Source of the DNA: Achromobacter xylosoxidans
GTDB lineage: Bacteria; Pseudomonadota; Gammaproteobacteria; Burkholderiales; Burkholderiaceae_B
Length of the DNA stretch: 64,000 nucleotides
NCBI RefSeq assembly: GCF_014490035.1
Contig: NZ_CP061008.1
Location: forward strand, 868,001-932,000
Direction: 5' to 3'
In this document: positions 51,919 through 61,364 of the stretch, in pieces
Numbering within the stretch: the first letter of the stretch is position 1
How the letters are laid out: each line of letters begins with the position of its first letter
Position numbers and translations under genes: made by a program
Notes under the pieces: model-generated
Seen by the model: only the letters and a program-made list of their open reading frames with translations
Told to the model about the DNA's origin: nothing
The model's database searches: none

Positions 51919-54666
51919 TCAGGTCTCCTGTTTCTTCAGCAGCAGCGCCGAGGCGCCCAGGATGACGGGAATGGCGATCAGCAGCGGCCAGAACGAGCCT
52001 TGCAGGTTGGAGAAGTCCAGGGCCTTGCTGAAGACGCCGCGGCTGATGGTCAGCATGTGCGTGGCGGGGTAGACCTGGCCGATCAGGCGGCCGGCGCCTT
52101 CCAGCGACGACACCGGGTTGAGCAGGCCGGCGAACTGCACCGCGGGCACCAGCGTGCCTATCATGGTGAAGAACAGCGCCGCGATCTGGCTGCGCGTGAA
52201 GGTGGAGGCCAAAAGGCCGATGGCGGTGGCCACCACGTTGTAGATCAGCGCGGCGGCAAGCAGGGTCAGGAAGCTGCCGGTGATGGGTACGCCGAACAGC
52301 GTCACGGCCAGCAACGTCATCAGCAGGAAATTCAGCATGGCCAGCGCCACGTAGGGCGCCTGCTTGCCCAGCAGGAATTCCAGCCGCGTCACGGGCGTGA
52401 CGTACAGGTTGATGATGGAACCCAGCTCCTTTTCGCGCACCACCGCCAGCGCCGTCAGCATCGCCGGCATCATCAAGAGCAGCAGCGGAATTACGGCGGG
52501 CACCATGGCGGGCAGGCTGCGCACGTCCGGGTTGTAGCGAAAGCGCGTCTCTATGCCGACGGGCAGGGTCGCGTCCGCGCCCAGGCGTTCGCGCGCCTGC
52601 TGCATCAGCCAGCCCTGGTGCATGCCCAGCACATAGCCGCGAATGGTCTCGGCGCGCTGCGGCATGGCGCCGTCGATCCAGACGCCGATCTGCGCGCCGT
52701 TGCCGCGCTCCGCGTCGCGCGCGAAGCCTTGCGGAATCTCGATGGCCAGCGACAGTTCGCCGCTGCGCATGCGCGCATCCATCTCCTCGTAGCTCGAAAT
52801 GGGCGCATGCTCGATGAAGTAGCGCGAACCCGCCAGGTTCAGGCTGTAGTTGTGGCTCAGGCCGGTCTGGTCGCGGTCCATCACCGCATAGCGCAGGTCC
52901 TCCACGTCCATGCTGATGCCAAAGCCCATCACGAACATCAGCAGCAGCGACCCGGCCAGGGCCAGCGTGGCGCGCACCGGATCGCGGCGCAGTTCCAGCG
53001 ATTCACGCCACATGTAACTCAGCATGCGCTGCAGGCTGAAGCCGCGGTGCTCCGGCGCTTCGGCCGGGCTGGACGCCAAGGCGGGAGCGGCCTGCGCGTC
53101 AGCGTCTTCAGGCTTGGTGCCGGCGCCCGCGTCGATCAGGTAGGCGATGAAAGCCTCTTCCAGCGTTTGCGCGCCGCGCATGCGCGTGATCTCGTCCGGA
53201 GATGCACTGACCAGCACCTTGCCCGCATGCATCAGCGACATGCGGTCGCAGCGCTGCGCCTCGTTCATGAAATGGGTGGAAATGAAGATGGTGACCTGGT
53301 CCTGCCGCGCCAGCGCGATCAGCAGCCGCCAGAAGTTGTCGCGCGCGACGGGGTCCACGCCCGAGGTCGGTTCGTCCAGGATCAGCAGTTCGGGCTTGTG
53401 CACCATGGCCACGGCCAGCGACAGGCGCTGGCGCACGCCCATGGGCAGGTTCTCGGGCAAGGTGTCCAGCACTTCGCCCAGGTCGAAGCGCTGCACCATC
53501 TCGTCCACGCGCGCGGGAATCTCGGCCTCCGGTACGTGGAACAAGCGCGCGTGCAGCACCAGGTTCTGCATCACGGTCAGTTCGCCGTACAGCGAAAACG
53601 CCTGCGACATGTAGCCCACGCGGCGGCGGGTATCGATGTTGCGCGGATCGACCTCGGCGCCGAACAGCCAGGCCTGTCCTTCGCTTGCCGGCAGCAGGCC
53701 GGTCAGCATTTTCATGGTGGTGGACTTGCCGCAGCCGTTCGATCCCAGGAAGCCGAAGATCTCGCCCTTGCGGATGCGGAAGTTGACGTGGTCCACCGCG
53801 ACGAAGTCGCCGAAGCGCATGGTCAGGTCGCGCGCTTCGATGGCGATCTCGGCGTCCTCGTCGATGGCCAGCGGCACGATCTCCACCGGCTTGTGGCCGC
53901 GGCGCTTTTCTTCCGGCAGCAAGGCGATGAAGGCGGCTTCCAGCGAGTCCGCGCCGGTGCGCTGCTGCAGTTCGGCGGGCGTGCCGGTGGCCAGCACGCG
54001 GCCTTCGTCCATGGCGATCAGCCAGTCGAAGCGCTGCGCCTCGTCCATGTAGGCCGTGGCCACGATCACGCTCATGCCGCTGCGTTCGCGCCGGATCTCG
54101 TTGATCAGGTCCCAGAACTGCGCGCGCGCCAGCGGATCCACGCCGGTGGTCGGCTCGTCCAGGATCAGCAGGTCGGGGTCGTGGATCAGGGCGCAGCACA
54201 GCCCCAGCTTCTGCTTCATGCCGCCGGACAGCTTGCCGGCCGGGCGCGACAGGAAGGCCGACATGCCGGTGCTGCGCGTCAGGCTGTCGATGCGCCGGCG
54301 GCGCTCGGCTTCGTCATGGCCGAACAGGCGGCCGAAGAACTGCAGGTTCTCTTCGACCGACAGGGTGGGATAGAGATTCTTGCCCAGGCCCTGCGGCATG
54401 TAGGCGATGCGCGGGCATACGTCGTCGCGGTGGCGGCGGCTGGCCATGTCGCCGTCCAGCACGTCCACCTTGCCTTCCTGCACCGCGCGCGAACCCGCGA
54501 TCAAGGCCAGCAGGCTGGATTTGCCGACGCCGTCCGGGCCGATCAGCCCGACCATGCGGCCCGCGGGAATGTCCAGGGTGATGCCATCCAGCGCCACCGT
54601 CTTGCCGTAGCGCAGGCTGACGCCGGACAGCGTCACCACGGGCGCGGTGTCCGGGGAGGCCATCAA
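51919..54666 (-). CDS. Fused double-ATPase/permease ABC exporter (RbbA/YhiH-like)
   Basis: 915 residues. ABC domain 1 (~10-240) has Walker [10 protein letters not shown] and signature [12 protein letters not shown] domain 2 (~285-510) has Walker [10 protein letters not shown] and a variant signature LPMGVRQRL; both have LILDEPTxGVDP. The C-terminal third is an ABC-2 permease with six membrane segments ([26 protein letters not shown]). This layout is that of RbbA/YhiH. It overlaps the adaptor gene by 4 nt. Confidence 0.93.
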   Translation of the reverse strand: MMASPDTAPVVTLSGVSLRYGKTVALDGITLDIPAGRMVGLIGPDGVGKSSLLALIAGSRAVQEGKVDVLDGDMASRRHRDDVCPRIAYMPQGLGKNLYPTLSVEENLQFFGRLFGHDEAERRRRIDSLTRSTGMSAFLSRPAGKLSGGMKQKLGLCCALIHDPDLLILDEPTTGVDPLARAQFWDLINEIRRERSGMSVIVATAYMDEAQRFDWLIAMDEGRVLATGTPAELQQRTGADSLEAAFIALLPEEKRRGHKPVEIVPLAIDEDAEIAIEARDLTMRFGDFVAVDHVNFRIRKGEIFGFLGSNGCGKSTTMKMLTGLLPASEGQAWLFGAEVDPRNIDTRRRVGYMSQAFSLYGELTVMQNLVLHARLFHVPEAEIPARVDEMVQRFDLGEVLDTLPENLPMGVRQRLSLAVAMVHKPELLILDEPTSGVDPVARDNFWRLLIALARQDQVTIFISTHFMNEAQRCDRMSLMHAGKVLVSASPDEITRMRGAQTLEEAFIAYLIDAGAGTKPEDADAQAAPALASSPAEAPEHRGFSLQRMLSYMWRESLELRRDPVRATLALAGSLLLMFVMGFGISMDVEDLRYAVMDRDQTGLSHNYSLNLAGSRYFIEHAPISSYEEMDARMRSGELSLAIEIPQGFARDAERGNGAQIGVWIDGAMPQRAETIRGYVLGMHQGWLMQQARERLGADATLPVGIETRFRYNPDVRSLPAMVPAVIPLLLLMMPAMLTALAVVREKELGSIINLYVTPVTRLEFLLGKQAPYVALAMLNFLLMTLLAVTLFGVPITGSFLTLLAAALIYNVVATAIGLLASTFTRSQIAALFFTMIGTLVPAVQFAGLLNPVSSLEGAGRLIGQVYPATHMLTISRGVFSKALDFSNLQGSFWPLLIAIPVILGASALLLKKQET

Positions 54667-55730
54667 GGCACCTTGACTTCAAGGTTGGCGGGCCATTGCG
54701 CGTCGGCATCGAGCTTCAGCCAGGCCACGCCCGGCAGGCCGGTCTTGACCTGCTTCAGGTGCCGCCGCAGCAGCTCGGGGCTGATCTGGGCCTTGACGCG
54801 GAACATCAGCTTCTGCCTTTCGCTGGCCGTTTCCACCGTCTTGGGCGTGAACTGCGCGGTGCTGGCCACGAAGGACACCTTGGCGGGGATGACGTATTGC
54901 GGCGCGGCGTCGAGGATGATGCGCACGTCCTGGCCCAGCGCCACGCGGCCGGCCGCCTGCTCGGGCAGGAAGAAGGTCATGTAGACATCGGTCAGGTCCA
55001 CCATGTTCAGCACCTTGCCGCCCGCGCCCAGCACTTCGCCGGGCTGCGCCACGCGGTACTGCACGCGGCCGTCGCGCGGCGCGCGCAGCTCGCTGTCGGC
55101 AATGTCGGCCTCGATGCGGGCGATGGTGGCCAGTGCGGCGGTGACGGCGGATCGGGCGCCGACCTCGGCGGCGCGCGCGGCATCGATGGCGGCCTGCGCG
55201 GCCTTCACCTGCGCGCGCGCGGCGTGCACCGAGGCCTGCGCGCTGCGCACGCGGGCGCGGTCGTCGTCCAGCTCCTGGATGGACGAGGCGCCTTCTTTGG
55301 ATAACGTCTCGGAACGGGCCAGGCGGCGGCGCGCGGCATCCAGCTCGCTTTCACGCTGCACCACCACGGCCTCGGCGGCCAGCTTGTCGCTTTCGCGTTG
55401 GGCGACCTGCGCGCTGGCGCTGGCGGCGCCGTTGACGGCCTGCTGGTGCTGGGCGCGCGCTTCCTCGCGCTGCGCCTGCAGGGTATCGATCTGCATGCGC
55501 GCCAGCGGCTGGCCGGCGGAGACGAAGTCGCCTTCGACCGCCAGCACTTCCTGCACCCGGCCGGCCAGCTTGGCGGCCACGTCGATTTCGGTGGCTTCGA
55601 TGCGGCCGTTGCCGCTGATGAATCCTTCGCCCGGGCCGCGGTCGGACAGCAGCCGCCAGCCGTAGTAGCCGCCGGCGGCGACCGCCAGGGCGATCAGGAC
55701 AGGGACCAGTTTTCGGGTAGGCAGGCGCAT
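54663..55730 (-). CDS. HlyD-family periplasmic adaptor of the ABC exporter (YhiI-like)
   Basis: 355 residues with an N-terminal membrane anchor (~8-25), a lipoyl/barrel-sandwich domain ([47 protein letters not shown]) split by a long Ala-rich coiled-coil hairpin (~80-210). It bridges the inner-membrane ABC complex to the outer membrane factor. Second gene of the operon. Confidence 0.93.
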   Translation of the reverse strand: MRLPTRKLVPVLIALAVAAGGYYGWRLLSDRGPGEGFISGNGRIEATEIDVAAKLAGRVQEVLAVEGDFVSAGQPLARMQIDTLQAQREEARAQHQQAVNGAASASAQVAQRESDKLAAEAVVVQRESELDAARRRLARSETLSKEGASSIQELDDDRARVRSAQASVHAARAQVKAAQAAIDAARAAEVGARSAVTAALATIARIEADIADSELRAPRDGRVQYRVAQPGEVLGAGGKVLNMVDLTDVYMTFFLPEQAAGRVALGQDVRIILDAAPQYVIPAKVSFVASTAQFTPKTVETASERQKLMFRVKAQISPELLRRHLKQVKTGLPGVAWLKLDADAQWPANLEVKVP

Positions 55731-55751
55731 CGGGGATCCTTGGTTATTGGT

Positions 55752-57236
55752 TTATCGGGGGCTGGCGGCTGGGGCGGGAGTCGAGGCGGTCTGCGCCGCG
55801 GGCGCCGCTTGCGTGCCGCCGCCCAGCGCCGCGTACAGGCGGACGCGGCTGGACAGCAGGGCGCGGCGCGTCTGCGCGAGCTTCTGCTGGGCGGCCAGCA
55901 GATCGCGCTGCGCGTCCAGCACCTCCAGGTAAGGCGAGGCGCCATGGTCGTAGCGCAGTTGCGCAAGGCGGGCGCGTTCGCTCTGCGCCGCCACGGTGGC
56001 GCGCAGCACGTCCACCTGTTCGGCCAGCCAGTAGCGCGCGGACAGCGCGTCGGACACGTCCTTGAAGGCGGTCTGTATGGTCTGTTCGTAGGCGGCCACG
56101 GCCTGGTCTCGGCGCGCTTCGGTCAGGTCCAGGTTGGCCGAGCGGCGGCCGGCGTCGAAGATCGGCAGGCTGATGCTGGGCGCGAAGTTCCAGGCGCGGC
56201 TGCCGCCCGAGAACAGGCCGTCCAGCTCGCTGCTAGCGGTGCCGAACGCGCCGGTCAGGGTAATGGTCGGCAGGAAGGCGGCGCGGGCCGCGCCGATATT
56301 GGCGTTGGCGGCCTGGAGCTGATGCTCGGCGGCGACGATGTCGGGGCGGTTGACCAGCAGGTCCGAGGGCAGGCCCGCCGGCAGCTCGCGCATGACTGCG
56401 TCGTCATCCAGATGCGTGGGCAGCTTGGGCAGGTTCAACGGCGCGCCCACCAGCAGCTCCAGCGCGCTGGCCTGGGCGGCGCGGGTCTGTTCCAGGTCCG
56501 CGCCCAGCGCCTTGGCCTGCTGCCATAGCGTTTCGACCTGGGTCAGGTCCAGCTTGGAGATCGCGCCTTCCTCGAAGCGGCGGCGGAAGATGCGCAGCGA
56601 CTCTTCGCGCGAGGCGATGGTCTCGCGGGTCAGCGCCAGGCGTTCGTCCAGTTCGCGCAGGGACAGGTAGCTGTCCGCCACTTCGGCGATCAGGCTCAGC
56701 GTCGCGGCCCGCGCGGCCGCATCGGAGGCCAGGTAGTTCTGCAAGGCGGCATCTTTCAGGCTGCGTACGCGGCCCCAGAAGTCCAGTTCCCAGCTGGCCA
56801 TGCCCAGACCCACCTGGTATTGGCTGGAGACCAGCGGCTGTCCCGTGAGGTTCAGGTCGCCCGGCACGCGGGCGCGGGAGCCGTCCGCTTGCACGCCTAT
56901 GGTGGGGAACTGGTCGGCGCGCTGGATGCCGTACAGCGCGCGCGCTTCTTCCACGCGCAGCAGGGCGCGGCGCAAGTCGCGGTTGTTGTCCAGAGCGGTG
57001 GATATCAGCGTCTGCAGCGCCGGATCGGGGAAGTAGGTCCGCCAGCCGATTTCGGCGGCGGCCGCGGCGTGGGCCGCTGTCGCTTCAGGCCCGGGGGTTG
57101 AATACGCGGCGGGCACGGGCAGGGCGGGGCGCTCGTAGTCGGGCGCCATGGACACGCAGCCGCTGGCCAGCAGCGTCAGCAGGGCTGCGGGAACGAGGCG
57201 CGTGGCGATCGTGGCCGGAAACGGGCGGAGTGTCAT
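55752..57236 (-). CDS. Outer membrane efflux lipoprotein (NodT/OprM type)
   Basis: 494 residues. A lipoprotein signal peptide ends ASGC with Cys27. Two outer-membrane-efflux repeats follow (WRTYFPDPALQTLISTALDNNRDLRRALLRVEEARA; FLPTITLTGAFGTAS; SISLPIFDAGRR), and a Pro/Ala-rich tail ends the protein. As a trimer it forms the exit duct. It is the first gene of the exporter operon and is divergent from the TetR gene. Confidence 0.94.
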   Translation of the reverse strand: MTLRPFPATIATRLVPAALLTLLASGCVSMAPDYERPALPVPAAYSTPGPEATAAHAAAAAEIGWRTYFPDPALQTLISTALDNNRDLRRALLRVEEARALYGIQRADQFPTIGVQADGSRARVPGDLNLTGQPLVSSQYQVGLGMASWELDFWGRVRSLKDAALQNYLASDAAARAATLSLIAEVADSYLSLRELDERLALTRETIASREESLRIFRRRFEEGAISKLDLTQVETLWQQAKALGADLEQTRAAQASALELLVGAPLNLPKLPTHLDDDAVMRELPAGLPSDLLVNRPDIVAAEHQLQAANANIGAARAAFLPTITLTGAFGTASSELDGLFSGGSRAWNFAPSISLPIFDAGRRSANLDLTEARRDQAVAAYEQTIQTAFKDVSDALSARYWLAEQVDVLRATVAAQSERARLAQLRYDHGASPYLEVLDAQRDLLAAQQKLAQTRRALLSSRVRLYAALGGGTQAAPAAQTASTPAPAASPR

Positions 57237-57361
57237 GCGGGGTCTCTCCAGCGCAGGGGCCGGGCGCGTCCCAGGGCAGGCTTGTGGTCGCCGCCTTCGG
57301 GGCGGACCCGATACCGGGTTCGTGCTTGCAGATATTGTGCAGTGCGGCGGCTGCGCATTCC

Positions 57362-57375
57362 TTGATCAGAATCAA
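57362..57375. promoter_or_regulatory. Exact FNR/ANR consensus site between the efflux operon and tetR
   Basis: TTGAT-CAGA-ATCAA matches the FNR-family consensus TTGAT-N4-ATCAA at all ten defined positions. Its centre (57368.5) lies 41.5 bp before 57410, and TTTAAT at 57398-57403 would be the -10 for that start, the geometry of a class II FNR-activated promoter reading toward tetR. Confidence 0.65.
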
Positions 57376-57382
57376 AGTAGCG

Positions 57383-57396
57383 ACTGACTGGTCGGT
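57383..57396. promoter_or_regulatory. Pseudo-palindrome, candidate TetR operator
   Basis: ACTGACTGGTCGGT is a 14-bp imperfect palindrome (five of seven pairs match) placed between the FNR site and the putative -10 of tetR. TetR-family operators often look like this and overlap the divergent promoter; autorepression is plausible. Confidence 0.4.
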
Positions 57397-57431
57397 TTTT
57401 AATGAATTGCACATGTACAGGGAGCAGAGGG

Positions 57432-58049
57432 ATGGTCATGCAGCGCCGTCGTCTTCCTCCGGCGGTGCGGGTCGGGCAGATCCTCGACGCCGCGCTGCAG
57501 GAGTTCTCGCAGGCGGGCTATGCCGGCGCCAGGATGGATGACATCGCGCTGCGCGCTGGCCTGTCCAAGGGCGGGCTCTATGCGCATTTCGAGAGCAAGG
57601 AAGCGGTCTTCGAAGCCCTGCTGGCGCGCCACCTGAGCCCCTCGCGGCTCGACATCGACGCGGTGGTGGATGGCGCGCAGTCGCCGCGCCATCTGGCCGA
57701 ACGCATCGTCAACCATCTCTACGTCAGCCTCGGAAATCCGGCCATGATCAGCACCATGCGGCTGCTGTTGGCCGAAAGCGGGCGCGTGCCCCATCTGGCC
57801 GCGCGCTGGCGGCAGGAGACCGCGCAGGCGCATCAAACCGACATCGCGCGGCTGCTGGAGCGCGCACGCGACCGCGGTCTGTGCGCCGATTGCGTGGCGC
57901 TCAAGCATCCATGGCTGCTGCTGTCGCCCATTGTTCATACGCTGGTCATGTCCGCGCTGATGGGGCCTGACGAGCGCATCGACCTGCCCGAACGGCGGCA
58001 GGCGCATGTGGCGCTGATCTGCGAACTTCTGCGCCAGGGACCCGCCTGA
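57432..58049 (+). CDS. TetR-family transcriptional regulator
   Basis: 205 residues. N-terminal HTH: VGQILDAALQEFSQAGYAGARMDDIALRAGLSKGGLYAHFESKEAVF (in parts), then a helical ligand domain with a TetR_C-type LLLAESGRVPHLAARW. Either ATG 57432 or 57438 suits the GGAG/GAGG stretch upstream. Divergent placement suggests repression of the tripartite exporter. Ligand probably an exporter substrate. Confidence 0.92.
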   Translation: MVMQRRRLPPAVRVGQILDAALQEFSQAGYAGARMDDIALRAGLSKGGLYAHFESKEAVFEALLARHLSPSRLDIDAVVDGAQSPRHLAERIVNHLYVSLGNPAMISTMRLLLAESGRVPHLAARWRQETAQAHQTDIARLLERARDRGLCADCVALKHPWLLLSPIVHTLVMSALMGPDERIDLPERRQAHVALICELLRQGPA

Positions 58050-58145
58050 CGGAGCGATACCGAGTTCCTTGACGCTGCGCCCGGCTTGGTGTCCTATCCA
58101 GAGTGGTCGCGCGGCGGCCATGCACGACCTACGCGGCGAGGTGAC

Positions 58146-59720
58146 ATGGCGACATCGGGAGTGACCGGCGACACACCGTCCTGGCGTTATCTGCCAGTGG
58201 CCCTGGCTTTGGTGCTACCCATCCTGGCCTGTGTCGGCTGGACCTGGCTGCAGGCGCACAACGCGCAGCGGCTCGAAGGCGAGACCGCCGCGCGCATCGT
58301 GCGCGCCCAGGCCGAGAGCATCCTCATCCAATCCCAGGACATGTTGGGGCGGGTGGCGGAACAGGCTGGCAAGCCTTGCGACGAGGTGCTGCCCATGCTG
58401 CAACGCTGGGGCGCCCTGAATCCGTATTTCCGTTCCCTGGTCCTGGTGCGCGACCAGCGCGTCTACTGCTCATCGGCGGTAGGCGCCGTGGACGCGTCGC
58501 TCGACGATTTCAGCAAATGGATAATCAACGTCGTGTCGGATCACTGGCAGATCTCGGTGGCTGGCACCCCCTTGGCGCCGGAGCGTCCGGCCATCCTGAT
58601 AGGCAAGTCCGGCGCCGACGGCCATGGCGGCATCGTGGTGGTGGATGGCCGTTACGTGCAGGACCTGGTGAATGCCGTGGCCACCATGGACGACCTGCAG
58701 CTGGAACTGGTCGTCGGCAGGAACGGCGCGCCGATACGCAGCGATTCCTGGGGTGGCGCGGCGGCGCGCGCGGTGCCGCTGCGCGACGGGGACGACGCCA
58801 CCGCGACGGGCCTCAGGGTCAACGTCCTGGCGCCGCCCGAAACCCTGGTGCGCGCGTGGTCGCGGTCCATGACGACGTATCTGCCGGTGGCGCTGCTGCT
58901 CGGCCTGGGCCTGGCCGTGGCCACGCACCGGCTGCAGGTCAGCAGGCGTTCGGTCAGGGAACGGCTGCGCCGCGCCATGGCGGCCGGCGAGTTCCTGGTG
59001 CACTACCAGCCCGTGTATGGGCAGGCCACGGGCCGCTGCGAGGGTGTGGAGGCGTTGATGCGCTGGCAGCGGCCGGGTATCGGGCCGGTACGTCCGGATG
59101 TCTTCATCGCCGAGGCCGAAGCCGAGGGCATGATCATTCCGCTGACCCAGCACCTGCTCACGCTGATCGAGCGCGACATGCGGACCTGGCCCACGCCGCC
59201 GGATTTCCACATCGGCGTGAACATCGCGGCCGAGCACTTGTCCAGCGCGGAACTGCTGTCCGACGTGCAGTCCTTTGCGGCCCAGGTCGCGGCGCGGCAT
59301 CCGCTGGTGGTGCTGGAGATCACCGAACGCAGCTTGATCACGGACAACGGGCAGGCACGACGCAACATCGATGCCTTGCGCGCCCAGGGCCTGCGCGTGG
59401 CGATCGACGATTTCGGCACCGGCCACTGTTCGCTGTCGTACCTGCAGAAATTTCCGGTGGACTACCTGAAAGTCGACCAGGGCTTCGTGCAGGCCATCGG
59501 ACCCGCGGGCGAAGAAGCGCCCGTGCTGGACGCCATCATCACGCTGGCGCATCGTCTGGGGCTGTCGGTCGTGGCGGAAGGCGTGGAAACGCCCTATCAA
59601 TTCGACTACCTGAAGGCGCGCGGCGTGGCGTTCATCCAGGGCTATCTGTTCGCGCGGCCGATGCCGTCGGCCGAATTCGTGCGCTGGTACGCCGGGCATG
59701 AACAGCCCGGCGACGCATAG
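58146..59720 (+). CDS. CSS-motif/EAL-domain cyclic-di-GMP phosphodiesterase
   Basis: 524 residues from the ATG at 58146. A first membrane segment (~18-38), a periplasmic CSS domain with Cys78 and C108-S-S, a second segment (~240-262), then a cytoplasmic EAL domain with EAL at 302-304, DDFGTG from 421 and VVAEGVET. The key catalytic motifs are present, so it should hydrolyse c-di-GMP; in this family the periplasmic thiols (redox state, DsbA) tune activity. No GGDEF domain. It converges on kch with 3 nt between. Confidence 0.93.
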   Translation: MATSGVTGDTPSWRYLPVALALVLPILACVGWTWLQAHNAQRLEGETAARIVRAQAESILIQSQDMLGRVAEQAGKPCDEVLPMLQRWGALNPYFRSLVLVRDQRVYCSSAVGAVDASLDDFSKWIINVVSDHWQISVAGTPLAPERPAILIGKSGADGHGGIVVVDGRYVQDLVNAVATMDDLQLELVVGRNGAPIRSDSWGGAAARAVPLRDGDDATATGLRVNVLAPPETLVRAWSRSMTTYLPVALLLGLGLAVATHRLQVSRRSVRERLRRAMAAGEFLVHYQPVYGQATGRCEGVEALMRWQRPGIGPVRPDVFIAEAEAEGMIIPLTQHLLTLIERDMRTWPTPPDFHIGVNIAAEHLSSAELLSDVQSFAAQVAARHPLVVLEITERSLITDNGQARRNIDALRAQGLRVAIDDFGTGHCSLSYLQKFPVDYLKVDQGFVQAIGPAGEEAPVLDAIITLAHRLGLSVVAEGVETPYQFDYLKARGVAFIQGYLFARPMPSAEFVRWYAGHEQPGDA

Positions 59721-59723
59721 TCC

Positions 59724-60974
59724 TCAGGCGGCCTTGCCGTTGGGGGCGGCCTTGGCGAAGAACAGGTCGGTGATGCTCTGGCTGTCCATGGGCTCGCCGT
59801 TGATGGCGCGGGCCAGCAGCTCGGCGCCCAGCAGTTGCACGGAGAACACCAGGTCGGGGTTCACCCGGCGGATCTTTTCCAGGTGCTTGCTGGTGTTGAC
59901 CAGCGCGACCGTCTTGGCGCCGTTTTCACCGCAAGCTTCCTTTGCTGCCAGCACGATGAAGGCGTTCTCGGCGTCGTCGTCGCGCAGCGCCAGCACGTAG
60001 CGCGCGCGCGTCACGCCGGCGTTGTGCAGCACGTCCACGCTGGACGGGTCGCCTTCGATCAGGTCCGTGGCCGCCGGATATTCCTGCGGCACGCCGGGAG
60101 GCACGATGACGGTGACTTCGTCGCCGCGGCGGCGCAGGCCGTCGTAGACGCTCATGGCCAGGGGCGTCGCGCCCGCGATGATGATGTGGTTTTTGCGCAT
60201 GGCGGTGGAGAACCTGCCTTTGACCAGCCGTTTCAGATTGCCGCCGATCACCGGCCCGGCGATCGCGCTGATGGAGGTGGCGAAGATGGTGATGCCCAGG
60301 ATGATAATCGACGCGGTGAACAGCCGCGCGGTTCCGGTGTGCGGGGTGATGTCGCCATAACCGACCGTGGACATGGATACGATGGAGAAGTAGAGCGCGG
60401 TGGTGGCGTCCGTGATGGGCGGATTGAATTCGTTGCCCAGATAGAGCGTGCCGAAGACCGCGTAGATCAGCAGCGACAGCATGCTGACCAGGGCAAACAG
60501 CGAACCGGCGGTCACGCTGGCGCGGTCGAAGCGGCGCCAGTAGGCGATCAACGCGATGACGAGGACCAGCGTATAGATGCCCAGGCCGGCGCGGCCGCTG
60601 TCTCCCATGATGGCGAAGGTGCCCACGCCGATCAGCAGCACCAGCGAGAACGCCCAGGCGATGCGCGCCTTGAGGATCAGCCCCAGCGCAATGACCTGCA
60701 GCCCCACGCCCAACACCAGGCGCGGTATCTCCAGCAGGCCCACCACGCGCATGACCTCATGCCAGTTGTCGATGGCGAGCCAGAATCCGTACTCGCGCGC
60801 CCGCACCTCGCGCAGCACCGGATGCATGAAGGCATAGCCGTCCAGCGCCACCAGGATGGCCAGGCACCAGTTGGGCGGAAACAGCGCCAGCAGTTTGCGC
60901 AGGCGGTGCTTGAGAGGAACGGGCAGTGTGGGCATGGCGTTGGCGGGAACGGGTCCCAAGTCCTTTGCCGGCAT
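59724..60974 (-). CDS. kch: Kch-like potassium channel with RCK domain
   Basis: 416 residues. Six membrane segments, a pore loop with STVGYGD (K+ selectivity filter), then a TrkA-N/RCK domain (~255-395: HIIIAGATPLAMSVYDGLRRRGDEV). Segments such as FNPPITDATTALYFSI and ARYVLALRDDDAENAFIVLAAKE follow E. coli Kch closely. Start could also be the ATG at 60935; no clear ribosome binding site for either. Alone in its transcription unit. Confidence 0.93.
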   Translation of the reverse strand: MPAKDLGPVPANAMPTLPVPLKHRLRKLLALFPPNWCLAILVALDGYAFMHPVLREVRAREYGFWLAIDNWHEVMRVVGLLEIPRLVLGVGLQVIALGLILKARIAWAFSLVLLIGVGTFAIMGDSGRAGLGIYTLVLVIALIAYWRRFDRASVTAGSLFALVSMLSLLIYAVFGTLYLGNEFNPPITDATTALYFSIVSMSTVGYGDITPHTGTARLFTASIIILGITIFATSISAIAGPVIGGNLKRLVKGRFSTAMRKNHIIIAGATPLAMSVYDGLRRRGDEVTVIVPPGVPQEYPAATDLIEGDPSSVDVLHNAGVTRARYVLALRDDDAENAFIVLAAKEACGENGAKTVALVNTSKHLEKIRRVNPDLVFSVQLLGAELLARAINGEPMDSQSITDLFFAKAAPNGKAA

Positions 60975-61059
60975 TGTAGGGGGCGTGCCGCGCTATATCA
61001 GATATGTATGGAAGGCTATCAACAAAGAATTACTGGAAACCTGTCCGAGGTCCTAAACT

Positions 61060-61338
61060 TCGTGCATCAAGCGGCTATCCATGAGGAACGCCGCTGATAA
61101 GGGCGGGACGCCCGCTGTTTTAGCAAGCGGACGAATCGCCAGGCGTTGATCACGTTGCAGCCTGTGCAGGGACTAGAGACCCGGCCCAGGTTCACGGTCT
61201 GACCGTACGTGAGTATGAGGCACGAATGTTGGAATCGCGTGATCCAGGTAGTAGGCATCAGTGCCGGCTGATGACTCCAGGCTCACGTGTTGTTTTAGCG
61301 CGGCGTCTTAGCCTTTCGAGGCAGCGCCGCGTTTTTTT
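61060..61338 (+). ncRNA. Candidate small RNA in the kch-response regulator gap
   Basis: The 390-nt gap 60975-61364 lies between two minus-strand genes and has no convincing gene. On the plus strand it shows several hairpins: GCGGC/GCCGC (61071-61094), GGGCG-GGA-CGCCC (61101-61113), ACGGT-CTG-ACCGT (61194-61206), CATCAG-TGCCGG-CTGATG (61256-61273, inside a longer imperfect stem 61238-61287), and finally an intrinsic terminator (61299-61338). No plus-strand gene ends here, so a structured small RNA is plausible. No known RNA family recognised. Confidence 0.35.
61299..61338 (+). terminator. Intrinsic terminator with no plus-strand gene upstream
   Basis: CGCGGCG (61299-61305) and CGCCGCG (61325-61331) form the outer stem, GCCT-TTCG-AGGC the inner one, and seven T residues follow (61332-61338). 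The T-run is on the plus strand only, so it is not well suited to end the minus-strand response-regulator message. Confidence 0.75.
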
Positions 61339-61364
61339 CGTCCAGGCCCGTTGCGGGCCGGACC

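Noticed and set aside
51901-54984. 1027-codon open frame opposite the ABC exporter genes
   Set aside because: It lies antisense to well-supported exporter genes and encodes a His/Gln/Arg-rich sequence typical of antisense frames in high-GC DNA.
61180-61215. GGTTCAC stretch considered as a tRNA T-arm
   Set aside because: The T-loop consensus is broken and no acceptor or anticodon stem could be built around it.
61067-61258. 63-codon minus-strand frame in the kch-regulator gap
   Set aside because: No ribosome binding site, unusual composition, and it overlaps the structured plus-strand region; an RNA explanation fits better.
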